DNA of 29,754 nt from an uncultured Oscillospiraceae bacterium (GTDB lineage Bacteria > Bacillota > Clostridia > Oscillospirales > Oscillospiraceae): assembly GCA_900763685.1 (NCBI GenBank), contig CAAFLF010000009.1, forward strand, positions 1 through 29,754, read 5' to 3'. The position numbers and the translations under genes were made by a program. This document shows positions 23,001-29,729 of this stretch, one piece after another (position 1 is the first letter of the stretch; each line of letters begins with the position of its first letter). A model generated the notes under the pieces. That model was not told the DNA's origin, did no database searches, and was given only the letters and a program-made list of their open reading frames with translations.

Positions 23001-24383
23001 GAAGCCCTTGCCGGTATACTGGCGGAGGACGGCGTCCATGGCGCTGACGGGCAGGATATCCGTGGGGCAGGCCGCGTCGGGGTCGTTGCTGCTGAGGCGC
23101 TGCCAGCCGCTGACGGTCTCGTCGGTGGCCACAGGGACGCCGCAGTAGAAGAGGTCGTAGAGGTCGATGTCCTCCGGGTGCTCATACTCGGGGATCAGGA
23201 AGTGATCCCGGATGGCGTCGGGATCCTCCTCCTGGTTGAAGAAGCTCTCGTTGAAGTACTGGATCTCGCCGCCGGAGAGAACGCCGTCGGGGCCGAAGGC
23301 GCGGCCGGCGGCGGAGCCGGTGAAGGTGGCGGCGCAGAGGATGGACACCGCGCAGAGCACGGCGAAGACCGCCATGGCCGCCGGGCGGCTGCCGGAGGCG
23401 ATGCGGCGGACGCGCTCCCGGAGCTGGCGCTTCCCCGCCGTCATGGTGGTGGCGGAGAGCATGGGGTCCGAGCGGCCCACGGGGATCAGGGAGAGCAGGG
23501 TCTCGCCGTAGGGGATGCGCTCCCCCTCCCCCAGGCGGCGGAGGGCGCCCTCGTCACAGGCCAGCTCGCAGTCGCTGCGGGAGGCGTGGGCAGCGATCCA
23601 GACCAGGGGATCGAACCAGTAGATGGTGAGGCAGAGGCAGCGGATCAGGCCCCAGAGGGGGTCTAAATGCCGGGCGTGGGTCAGCTCGTGGGCCAGGACG
23701 TGGCGCTCCCGGCGCGGATCCCCGGCCACGGCGGGGGTCAGGTAGACGGCGGGGCGGAAGAGGCCCACGAGGCAGGGGGACGGGATGCCCTCCACCGCAT
23801 AGACCGGCAGGGGGCAGTCCGGCAGGGCCAGGGGCTTCCGGTTCCGCCGCAGGAAGCGGGCGAAGCGGAGATTGGCGACGAGGAACCAGAGGGCCATCGC
23901 CGCCGCGCCAGTGAGCCACAGAGCCGTCAGGGCCTGGGCGGTGGTGAAGCGGAGGGCGGCGGTATCCTTCGTCTCCGCGGGCGTCACCGGCGTCACGGGA
24001 TCGGCGGCGGGCTTCGTCACCGGGGTAACGGGGGTTGCGGGCGTGGTGACGGGGTCGGCGCTGTGATCGGCGCCGGGAGCGGTGTCGGGGGTCGTCTCGC
24101 CGCCGGGGGCGGGGGTGACGATCTCCGGCGCGCTGGGGGCCGTCTGCCGGGGCCGGATGGTGTGGGGCGTCTCCATCCGCTCGGTGATGGCGGTGCGGAC
24201 GGGCTCCGCCGCGGTGAGGACGCTGTGCTGGGCCGCCGGGAGGTTCACCGGCACCAGCAGCCGCAGGGCCACCAGGCCCCAGAGGGCATACTGCACCCGG
24301 CGGGAGAGGCTCTTGCGGAAGATGCCCCGCAGGGCCAGCAGTGCCAGGATCAAAACCGACGAGGTGATGAGCACTTCCTTCAT
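20019..24383 (-). CDS. Giant BlaR1-like M56 metalloprotease sensor
   Basis: A 1454-residue membrane protein. The N-terminal ~355 residues are a BlaR1/MecR1-type M56 peptidase: helices at ~3-22, 33-50, 150-172 and 335-355, zinc motif HELTH at 232-236, and SDCELACDEGALRRL near 270. A Pro/Thr-rich stretch (72-138, TPATPVTPVTKPAADPV) sits in the loop before the third helix. After the fourth helix comes ~1100 residues of extracytoplasmic sequence, far longer than the ~260-residue sensor of BlaR1, and no acylation triad of a penicillin-binding domain was seen. It includes a calcium-loop-like DLDGDGEDELY near residue 703. Its ATG overlaps the BlaI-type stop (ATGA), so the pair is coupled. By analogy the protease inactivates the repressor when the sensor is occupied; the signal is unknown. 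Confidence 0.85.
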   Translation of the reverse strand: MKEVLITSSVLILALLALRGIFRKSLSRRVQYALWGLVALRLLVPVNLPAAQHSVLTAAEPVRTAITERMETPHTIRPRQTAPSAPEIVTPAPGGETTPDTAPGADHSADPVTTPATPVTPVTKPAADPVTPVTPAETKDTAALRFTTAQALTALWLTGAAAMALWFLVANLRFARFLRRNRKPLALPDCPLPVYAVEGIPSPCLVGLFRPAVYLTPAVAGDPRRERHVLAHELTHARHLDPLWGLIRCLCLTIYWFDPLVWIAAHASRSDCELACDEGALRRLGEGERIPYGETLLSLIPVGRSDPMLSATTMTAGKRQLRERVRRIASGSRPAAMAVFAVLCAVSILCAATFTGSAAGRAFGPDGVLSGGEIQYFNESFFNQEEDPDAIRDHFLIPEYEHPEDIDLYDLFYCGVPVATDETVSGWQRLSSNDPDAACPTDILPVSAMDAVLRQYTGKGFQDMDTTTLEGFDHPEEDYYTHSHGDTNAPSDIQVLTGEREEDTVTLYYTTAAAQQDWRRLTLQEGRDGSYQFRSNLPCEKPAIAPRLPETEPVLKLSLADAQVVEPREMALTRRGNDCEERGGGCSIPGEDGEDYSIRPYRSTDGKLYVAVIRDEGMTSGPDGREFAAWEADCFLTIPEPEIIPQTPDSVELDSFRDLFGHSGFTVQYYNEDRDEVRDYYYLAEGGVPYLLLRINSGWLDQIDLDGDGEDELYNSDGFLYLYFLRDGKVYEADVKSALQTAWPDLSYWDWSYLDRNYRHIEVSGFVRMPEWGEYQGEEGHADFNRYLYYDGESLQVYRELQNVSYTDHLASTVDVPSDVVTAAKALALDVFQQMKELAAEAQPDDWRVDGVTLIEAIPLKDGRSVELYGVGSSFHAANPGQFFRAGGACIDEDGWFGGYDDRSPYLTFVVDGGKRALVESDLPDDCSPDSLAFYTAVVELLLKQGYAEITDLDQETLVSYFYFRYYDCLDRIAQLPETEWDALLNSLRDYSDRSYFKDTMYNLLHSPSGLTEDAAKCYRRLLYLENSDEGRVPVSVELMCESAIRERYDAFSTGLDYDAVVALSGWQSYAPTRAADYPDFHGLHLEVYRVDYYYSCQYPENLPEDLRAMVKGGRIIPSPDGAYVLFEVKEDLHRVRLGDTDIPGIVPESDPAAFRKALEDYFRTEHPGEIDGLGQDIRTEPGVPLSLWDRGSHQAVEDYFASYIGAFQTSSTQYLDGGWELWTYQKDDSWYLFLVSQDGRCAQLPLPVSDGSLRYAEPVTDYQSGGPLRWEARVTQTVYSAATGNLAQESGIYRYELDLDTLTLYQSFTPTESAARDASFAARPLSTTPCGKSREELLAWLTAEDPEFWWDQLPIGEYWEQPDGAVAYLTVLNGVPHTDQYQLHLRFSDGTSAELPLGYVPDGFAVLTPSSAAFTDSSFTYDIDASELGFPGSIYRYTVDLAAKTVAMTVVPA

Positions 24384-24751
24384 GTCCGCCCCTCCTTTGC
24401 CCGCTCCAGGATGGCGGAGAGCTCCGCGAGGTCGCTCTCCGTGAGCTTCCGGCTCTCTACCATGGCGCTCATGAGAAGGCCCACGCTGCCGACCTTCTCC
24501 AAAACGCTCTCGCTCTCCTCCCGGATGGCCTCCTCCCGGGTGACGGCGGGGTAATACTGCTTGGCCCGGAGGCCCTCCTCATAGTAGACGGCCTTCTTGC
24601 CGTCCAGCCGGGAGAGCATGGTGATGACGGTATTCTTGGACCAGCCGGTCTCCTCCCGGAGGGCGGCGGTGAGCTCCGTGATGGTGCGGGGGGAAGCGTC
24701 CCAGAGCTTGTTCATGAGCTTCCACTCCCCATCGGACAGGTGCACTTTCAT
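24380..24751 (-). CDS. BlaI/MecI-family repressor
   Basis: A 123-residue winged-helix repressor of the BlaI/MecI family: KVHLSDGEWKLMNKLWDASP, TITELTAALREETGWSKNTV, then ITMLSRLDGKKAVYYEEGLR (residues ~2-75), and a C-terminal dimerisation part that is cleaved in characterised relatives. The frame is open to 24850, but ATG 24751 with AAGGAGG eight bases upstream gives the family length. It is the first gene of the operon with the M56 sensor and overlaps it by four bases. A BlaI-like operator and a consensus promoter lie just upstream, pointing to autorepression. Confidence 0.93.
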   Translation of the reverse strand: MKVHLSDGEWKLMNKLWDASPRTITELTAALREETGWSKNTVITMLSRLDGKKAVYYEEGLRAKQYYPAVTREEAIREESESVLEKVGSVGLLMSAMVESRKLTESDLAELSAILERAKEGRT

Positions 24752-24791
24752 GGCAGGTTCCTCCTTGCGGTATCTCTTCGGTCTCGGAAAG

Positions 24792-24807
24792 GTATACTGT
24801 TGTCTAC
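24792..24807. promoter_or_regulatory. Candidate BlaI-type operator
   Basis: GTATAC-TGTT-GTCTAC, a 6-4-6 dyad with one mismatch in the half-sites, lying just downstream of the -10 box of the repressor operon where binding would block transcription. A matching half-site GTCTAC also occurs at 24942-24947 near the pcrA promoter. Confidence 0.5.
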
Positions 24808-24821
24808 TTCTTGATGGGACC

Positions 24822-24850
24822 ATGATAGCAGAAGGGTGTACGGATGTCAA
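24822..24850 (-). promoter_or_regulatory. Promoter of the BlaI-M56 operon
   Basis: On the minus strand consensus TTGACA (24845-24850), 17 bp, TATCAT (24822-24827) with TGC before it. Confidence 0.8.
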
Positions 24851-24907
24851 CCACGAAATGGTGACGATTTGGTAACAGAAGAAGGGCGGGAAAGGCCCCT
24901 CCGGCGG

Positions 24908-24937
24908 TTGACCGGAGGGGGCGGAAGGCGGTATAAT
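24908..24937 (+). promoter_or_regulatory. pcrA promoter
   Basis: TTGACC (24908-24913), 18 bp, consensus TATAAT (24932-24937). Confidence 0.75.
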
Positions 24938-24976
24938 GGTGGTCTACGAAGAAAACTGACGAAATGAGGCTATCGC

Positions 24977-27583
24977 ATGACCTTTGAGGAACGCTACATC
25001 GCCGCCCGGCGGCAGGCCATCGCCCGGGACTTCCGGCGGCTCAACGAGGCCCAGCAGCAGGCCGCCCTCACCACGGAGGGGCCCCTCCTGCTGCTGGCGG
25101 GCGCCGGCAGCGGCAAGACCACGGTGCTGATCCAGCGGATCTATAACCTTTTGACCTATGGCCGGGGCAGCGACTGCGCCGAGGTGCCGGAGGACGCCAC
25201 GGAGGAGGACCTTGCCTTCCTGGAAACCCTCCCGGAGGAGCTCAGCGGGGCGGACGAGGCCAGGGTCCGGCGGCTCTGCGCCGTGGACCCCGCCCGGCCC
25301 TGGGAGGTGCTGGCCATCACCTTCACCAACAAGGCGGCGGGAGAGCTGAAGGAACGGCTGGCGGCCCGTCTGGGGCCCGCCGCCAACGAAATTTGGGCCT
25401 CCACCTTCCACTCCGCCTGCGTGCGCATCCTGCGGCGGGACATTGAGCACCTGGGCTTTCAGAAGGACTTCACCATCTACGATACGGACGACTCCAAGCG
25501 GGTGGTTCGGGACTGCGTCCGGGAGCTGAACCTGGACGAGAAGGCCTTTACTCCCCGGGAGGTGCTGGGCGTCATCAGCCGGGCCAAGGACCGCTATGAG
25601 ACGCCGGAGGACTTCGCCCGGAACCAGGACGGGGAGCGGGACTGGAAGTACGCCCGCATCGCCAAGGTCTACGCCCGGTATGAGGCCAAGCTCCGGGCGG
25701 CCAACGCCCTGGACTTCGACGACCTCATCTTCCACACGGTGACGCTGCTGCGGACCTGCCCGGAGGTGCTGGAGTACTACCAGCGGAAGTTCCGCTACGT
25801 GCTGGTGGACGAGTACCAGGACACCAACCATCTGCAGTATCTGCTCACGGCCCTTCTCGCCGGGGGGCGGAAGAACCTCTGCGTGGTGGGCGACGACGAC
25901 CAGAGCATCTACCGCTTCCGGGGGGCCAACATTGAGAACATCCTGAGCTTTGAGAAGCAGTATCCCAAGGCACGGCTCATCCGGCTGGAGCAGAACTACC
26001 GCTCCACCCAGAACATCCTGGACGCCGCCAACGCCGTCATCGCCAACAACACCGGCCGCAAGGGCAAAACCCTCTGGACCGAGAGCGGCGGCGGCGAGCC
26101 CGTCCACATCCGCACCGTCTTCAACGAGGGGGACGAGGCCAACTTCGTGGCCGGGGACATCCTGATGGGGGTCCACCGGGGCCGGCAGTTCCGGGACCAC
26201 GCCGTGCTCTACCGCACCAACGCCCAGTCCAACGCCCTGGAATACGCCATGAAGCGCAACGGCATCGCCTACCGCATCGTGGGCGGCACCAAGTTCTTTG
26301 ACCGGGCGGAGGTGAAGGACATCCTCTCCTACCTCTGCGTGCTGAATAACCCCCTGGACGACCTGCGCCTGCGGCGGATCATCAATGTCCCCGCCCGGGG
26401 CATCGGCAACACCACCATCGAGAAGCTCACGGTGGTGGCGGCGCAGCAGCAGCTCTCCCTCTACGAGACCATCCGGAACGCCGACCTCTTCCCGGAGCTC
26501 AAGAGCGCTGCGGCGAAGCTCCTGAAGTTCGCCGACCTCATCGACTCCCTCCGCGCCGCCGGCGGGCGGCTGGCCCTGCCGGAGTTCTATGACCAGGTGC
26601 TGGACGACACCGGCTACGTCCGGGCCCTGGAGGAGAAGAACGACATGGAGAGCCGGGGCCGCATCGAGAACGTCCAGGAGCTGAAGTCCAACATCCTGGG
26701 CTTCCTGGACGGGGAGCCAGAGGACCCCACCCTCTCGGGCTTCCTCAATGAGATCGCCCTCTACACGGACCTGGACAGCGTCAGCGCCGACGATGACTGC
26801 GTCACCATGATGACCATGCACGCCGCCAAGGGCCTGGAGTTCCCGGTGGTGTACGTTGTCGGCGTGGAGGAGGGGCTCTTCCCCGGCCAGAGCGCCGCCT
26901 ACGACCCCGAGGAGCTGGAGGAGGAGCGGCGCATCTGCTACGTGGCCATGACCCGGGCCAAGGAGAAGCTGACCCTCACCAACGCCCGGCAGCGGATGCT
27001 CTACGGCAAGACCTCCCCCTGCCAGCCCTCCCGCTTTTTGAAGGAGATCCCGGAGGCGAATATGGAGTGGCAGGGCAAGCCCGAGCCCCGGCCCGAGCGC
27101 AGTGAGTGGGACGCCGACGGCTTCGGCAGCCCCAGCTGGGACGACGGCTTTGACGGCAGCTTCCGCCAGAAGGGCAGCTACGGCGGATACCGGGCCTCCT
27201 CCGGCGGTTACGGTGGGGGCGGCAGCAGCTATGGCGGCCGTTCCGGCGGCTATGGTGGGGGCAGCGCCTCCTCCTGGCAGCGTTCCTCCGCCCCCAGTGG
27301 GGGCAGTCCGTCCGTCGGGCGTTCCTACAGCGGCACCGGCGTTGGCCGGGCGGCGAAGCCCTCCCCGGCCCGGAGCGCTCCCCCGGCGGGGAAGCCCGCC
27401 GTCAAGGCGGCGGCCGCCGTGGAGTTCCAGGCGGGGGACAGCGTGGAGCACAGCGCCTTCGGCCAGGGGACGGTGCTCTCTGTCACTCCCATGGGCGGCG
27501 ACGCCCTGATGGAGGTCCAGTTCGGCGACATCCGCAAGAAGCTTATGTGGAAGACCGCCGGAGCCCATATGAAGAAGGTCTGA
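24977..27583 (+). CDS. pcrA: ATP-dependent DNA helicase PcrA/UvrD
   Basis: An 868-residue superfamily 1 helicase that unwinds DNA 3' to 5' in repair and replication-fork rescue. Motif I is LLAGAGSGKTT (K47), motif Ia LAITFTNKAAGELK, motif II VDEYQDTN (~278), motif III VVGDDDQSIYRFRGA, motif IV EQNYRST, motif V TMMTMHAAKGLEFPVVYVVG and motif VI RRICYVAMTRAKEKL. An acidic ~40-residue insert lies between motifs I and Ia (~60-105). Residues ~720-790 are a Gly/Tyr/Ser/Arg-rich tract, followed by the Tudor-like C-terminal domain (GDSVEHSAFGQGTVLSVTPM) that contacts RNA polymerase in relatives. The ribosome binding site (TGAGG) is modest. Single-gene unit. Confidence 0.95.
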   Translation: MTFEERYIAARRQAIARDFRRLNEAQQQAALTTEGPLLLLAGAGSGKTTVLIQRIYNLLTYGRGSDCAEVPEDATEEDLAFLETLPEELSGADEARVRRLCAVDPARPWEVLAITFTNKAAGELKERLAARLGPAANEIWASTFHSACVRILRRDIEHLGFQKDFTIYDTDDSKRVVRDCVRELNLDEKAFTPREVLGVISRAKDRYETPEDFARNQDGERDWKYARIAKVYARYEAKLRAANALDFDDLIFHTVTLLRTCPEVLEYYQRKFRYVLVDEYQDTNHLQYLLTALLAGGRKNLCVVGDDDQSIYRFRGANIENILSFEKQYPKARLIRLEQNYRSTQNILDAANAVIANNTGRKGKTLWTESGGGEPVHIRTVFNEGDEANFVAGDILMGVHRGRQFRDHAVLYRTNAQSNALEYAMKRNGIAYRIVGGTKFFDRAEVKDILSYLCVLNNPLDDLRLRRIINVPARGIGNTTIEKLTVVAAQQQLSLYETIRNADLFPELKSAAAKLLKFADLIDSLRAAGGRLALPEFYDQVLDDTGYVRALEEKNDMESRGRIENVQELKSNILGFLDGEPEDPTLSGFLNEIALYTDLDSVSADDDCVTMMTMHAAKGLEFPVVYVVGVEEGLFPGQSAAYDPEELEEERRICYVAMTRAKEKLTLTNARQRMLYGKTSPCQPSRFLKEIPEANMEWQGKPEPRPERSEWDADGFGSPSWDDGFDGSFRQKGSYGGYRASSGGYGGGGSSYGGRSGGYGGGSASSWQRSSAPSGGSPSVGRSYSGTGVGRAAKPSPARSAPPAGKPAVKAAAAVEFQAGDSVEHSAFGQGTVLSVTPMGGDALMEVQFGDIRKKLMWKTAGAHMKKV

Positions 27584-27584
27584 G

Positions 27585-27622
27585 AAACGGCGGGAGCATC
27601 GCAAGCGATGCTCCCGCCGTTT
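27585..27622. terminator. Bidirectional terminator after pcrA
   Basis: An 18-bp near-perfect palindrome AAACGGCGGGAGCATCGC (27585-27602) and complement (27605-27622), ending TTTTA. It lies between convergent pcrA and the ArsR-type gene. The minus-strand tail is TTTCTCAG. A closely similar half-hairpin appears at the right edge of the window. Confidence 0.85.
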
Positions 27623-27672
27623 TATAGCGCTCTTATGGAGTTCTCTGCGAAATCAGACCCCGGCCGGAGGCC

Positions 27673-28227
27673 TTATGGCTTCACCCGCCAGTAGCCCTTG
27701 GTATCCCGGTCCATGAGCTTTTCGCCGATCATGTCCCGGCGGAGGGTGCAGAAATCGTCGTAGGAATCCGCAAGGATGAGATTGACCTCCCGCTCGGAGT
27801 AGACCCGGTCGTAGTCAAAGGCCTTCACCAGCTCCTCCAGGATGATGCGCTCCTTCTTCCGCTGGGCGGGGATGGACTTCAGCTTGCCGTACGCAAAGAA
27901 GCTGTCCAGCACCTTCTGGCGGTACTCCGCGTCCCGCTGGGCCTGGACCTGGGCCTCGTCGGACTCCTGGCGCAGGATGTCCAGGATACGGGTCTCAAAG
28001 ATCTCCTTTTTGAGAGAGTACATCGTGTAGTACTGGCTTTTGTAGGAGGTCACGGCCCCGGCGTCCGCCAGCTTTTTCAGGTGGAAGGACACCGTGGGGG
28101 CGGTGATGCCCAGCCGCTCGGCCAGCCGCTCCACATACATATCCTCGATGGCCAGGGATTTCAATATCTGCAGCCGGGACTTATCCGAGAGGCACTTGAA
28201 AAGGCGGATCGCCTCGCTTTCTGTCAT
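27673..28227 (-). CDS. ArsR-type regulator with C-terminal DUF2087
   Basis: A 184-residue two-domain regulator. Residues ~5-75 form an ArsR-like winged helix (CLSDKSRLQILKSLAIEDMY, then LAERLGITAPTVSFHLKKLA). Residues ~115-184 are DUF2087: LKSIPAQRKKERIILEELVK, YSEREVNLILADSYDDFCTL and RRDMIGEKLMDRDTKGYWRV. No ArsR metal-binding Cys motif (ELCVCDL) is present, so metals are an unlikely effector. The start at 28227 is fixed by an ATGA overlap with the preceding gene. Third gene of the M29 operon, which it may regulate through the dyad at 29641. Confidence 0.9.
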   Translation of the reverse strand: MTESEAIRLFKCLSDKSRLQILKSLAIEDMYVERLAERLGITAPTVSFHLKKLADAGAVTSYKSQYYTMYSLKKEIFETRILDILRQESDEAQVQAQRDAEYRQKVLDSFFAYGKLKSIPAQRKKERIILEELVKAFDYDRVYSEREVNLILADSYDDFCTLRRDMIGEKLMDRDTKGYWRVKP

Positions 28228-28592
28228 TCCGCTTCCCCCCAAACTCTTAGAAACTCTTCCTGGATCTCACGGACCGCGTCCAGCTTGATCCGCTCGATCC
28301 GCAGCTTGACCGGGTCATCATGCGCCCGGGCCTTCTCATAGGACGCCTTCCAGCCGGAGGGGATGCTCTCCAGTCTTCGCAGGAAGAAGCGCCCCGCGGC
28401 TTCCTCGCCTTCGCTGGCCTTCCCCGCCGCGGAGAGGACCGTCCGGAAGATGTCGTAGACGTTGGCCCGGACCTTCTCAAAGGTGGCCTCATCCCCCCGG
28501 TCATCCGCCAGCAGTGCCTGACGGCGCTGGGCGCAGAGGGCGATCCGCTCCTCGAACCAGCGGTCCAGCGCCGCCGCCTTCCCTTCCATCAT
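28224..28592 (-). CDS. Unknown helical protein, 122 residues
   Basis: Not recognised. Nearly all helix by appearance and rich in Glu, Arg, Ala and Lys: KAAALDRWFEERIALCAQRR, NVYDIFRTVLSAAGKASEGE, IERIKLDAVREIQEEFLRVW. No signal peptide, membrane helix or catalytic motif is visible. An excellent ribosome binding site, GGAGGTGATCC, lies just before ATG 28592, which overlaps the stop of the M29 gene (ATGA); its own stop overlaps the next start. It may be a small partner of the regulator. Confidence 0.7.
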   Translation of the reverse strand: MMEGKAAALDRWFEERIALCAQRRQALLADDRGDEATFEKVRANVYDIFRTVLSAAGKASEGEEAAGRFFLRRLESIPSGWKASYEKARAHDDPVKLRIERIKLDAVREIQEEFLRVWGEAE

Positions 28593-29581
28593 CGGATCAC
28601 CTCCACGCTTCCCTGTCCCACGAAATCCACGTGGTCATTCGCCTGGTTTTCGCCGCCGAACATGGTGTTGGCGCCCACGGCGATGTGGAAGGTCCCCGCC
28701 ATCTTCTCGTCCAGCAGGGGATAGCCGCAGAGCTCCGTCACGTTGGGGTTCATCCCCAGCCCCAGCTCACAGACGGTCCGGTTTTCCCGGGGCATCCGGG
28801 CAAAGCGCTCCGCGACCTCCCCGTGGCTACTGCCGGAGACCTGGCCATCCGTGATCTCCAGGGTCACGTCCGTGTAGCTCTCGCCCTCCAGATAGAAATG
28901 CTGGAAAAACACGCTGCCGTTGGTCTTCCCCTCCACCGGGGCGATGTAGATCTCCCCGCAGGGCAGGTCGCCGTCCCCGGCGTCGATGAGCCATGTCCGC
29001 TCGCTGAGGTCCAGGCGCAGCACGTGATCCTCTCCCGTGCGGACCGCCACCTGGGCGGCCCCGGCAAAGCGCTCCCGCTCCCGCTGGCAGGCGGCACGGA
29101 TGGCGTCGTAATCCACATCATAGGCACGGTCCATGCGCCGGATGTAGTCCTGAGGGGCCAGGCCGGACTCCTCCGCGTTGGCCTCCGTGGGAACGCGGAT
29201 CTGCGTGAAGCGCTTACATTCCACCAGCTGGTAGAAAAGCCGCGAGATGTACTTGCGGTACCGCTCCATCCGCTCCTCCTCCAGCTCGTATCCCAGCACG
29301 ATGGGCTGGCAGGCAAACACATCCAGCACCGCGTCAAAGTGGGAAAAGAGCGCAAAGTACCGCTCATCAAAGCAGCTCTCTCCCGCCGCCGAGAAGAGAT
29401 CCCGGTTCAGGGAGCGGGCCTGCTGCAGGAGGACCGGCGAGGCGCCCATGGCGGCCACCGCCGCGACGAAGCGATTCGCGATGTCCTTGTCGGCGTCCTC
29501 GCCCCAGAAGTGGACCAGCACCAGCTCCCCGGCGGAAACACCGCTGGCCCTCACGATCTTGAAAATGGTCTCGTTGTTCAT
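28589..29581 (-). CDS. M29-type (aminopeptidase T/S-like) metallopeptidase
   Basis: A 330-residue protein resembling M29 aminopeptidases. The C-terminal metal-site pattern is recognisable: LPCGEIYIAPVEG (Glu ~209), NRTVCELGLGMNP (Glu ~269), GTFHIAVGANTMFGG (His ~299) and NDHVDFVGQGSVEV (His and Asp ~315-317). These correspond to the Glu, Glu, His, His, Asp dimetal ligands of the family. The variable N-terminal half (ELVLVHFWGEDADKDIANRF) is also M29-like, and the protein is shorter than the ~410 residues of thermophilic aminopeptidases. The family Tyr is not obvious in the HIAVG region, so activity is inferred. First gene of the operon, with a consensus promoter. Confidence 0.8.
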   Translation of the reverse strand: MNNETIFKIVRASGVSAGELVLVHFWGEDADKDIANRFVAAVAAMGASPVLLQQARSLNRDLFSAAGESCFDERYFALFSHFDAVLDVFACQPIVLGYELEEERMERYRKYISRLFYQLVECKRFTQIRVPTEANAEESGLAPQDYIRRMDRAYDVDYDAIRAACQRERERFAGAAQVAVRTGEDHVLRLDLSERTWLIDAGDGDLPCGEIYIAPVEGKTNGSVFFQHFYLEGESYTDVTLEITDGQVSGSSHGEVAERFARMPRENRTVCELGLGMNPNVTELCGYPLLDEKMAGTFHIAVGANTMFGGENQANDHVDFVGQGSVEVIR

Positions 29582-29605
29582 TCTCTCACCTTCCCTTCGC
29601 CTGTG

Positions 29606-29634
29606 ATTATGCTTTCATCTCACCAAAATGTCAA
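29606..29634 (-). promoter_or_regulatory. Promoter of the M29-ArsR operon
   Basis: On the minus strand consensus TTGACA (29629-29634), 17 bp, CATAAT (29606-29611). Confidence 0.75.
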
Positions 29635-29640
29635 TACTAA

Positions 29641-29661
29641 TTTGATGAATATAAAATCAAA
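29641..29661. promoter_or_regulatory. Dyad TTTGAT-N9-ATCAAA, candidate operator
   Basis: A perfect 6+6 inverted repeat around an A/T-rich 9-base centre, immediately upstream of the -35 box. AT-rich dyads of this sort are usual for ArsR-type regulators; the operon encodes one. It may instead act partly as an UP element. Confidence 0.45.
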
Positions 29662-29729
29662 CCGCAGAGAGCCGCTCTCCCCGCAAGCAGACGATGGCGG
29701 TGGAGGTCGGCCGGTGAAGCCCGCACAGG

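Noticed and set aside
20019..23330. Beta-lactam sensor domain in the M56 protein
   Set aside because: No convincing Ser-x-x-Lys, SxN and KTG series in order, and the length does not fit a class D beta-lactamase-like domain.
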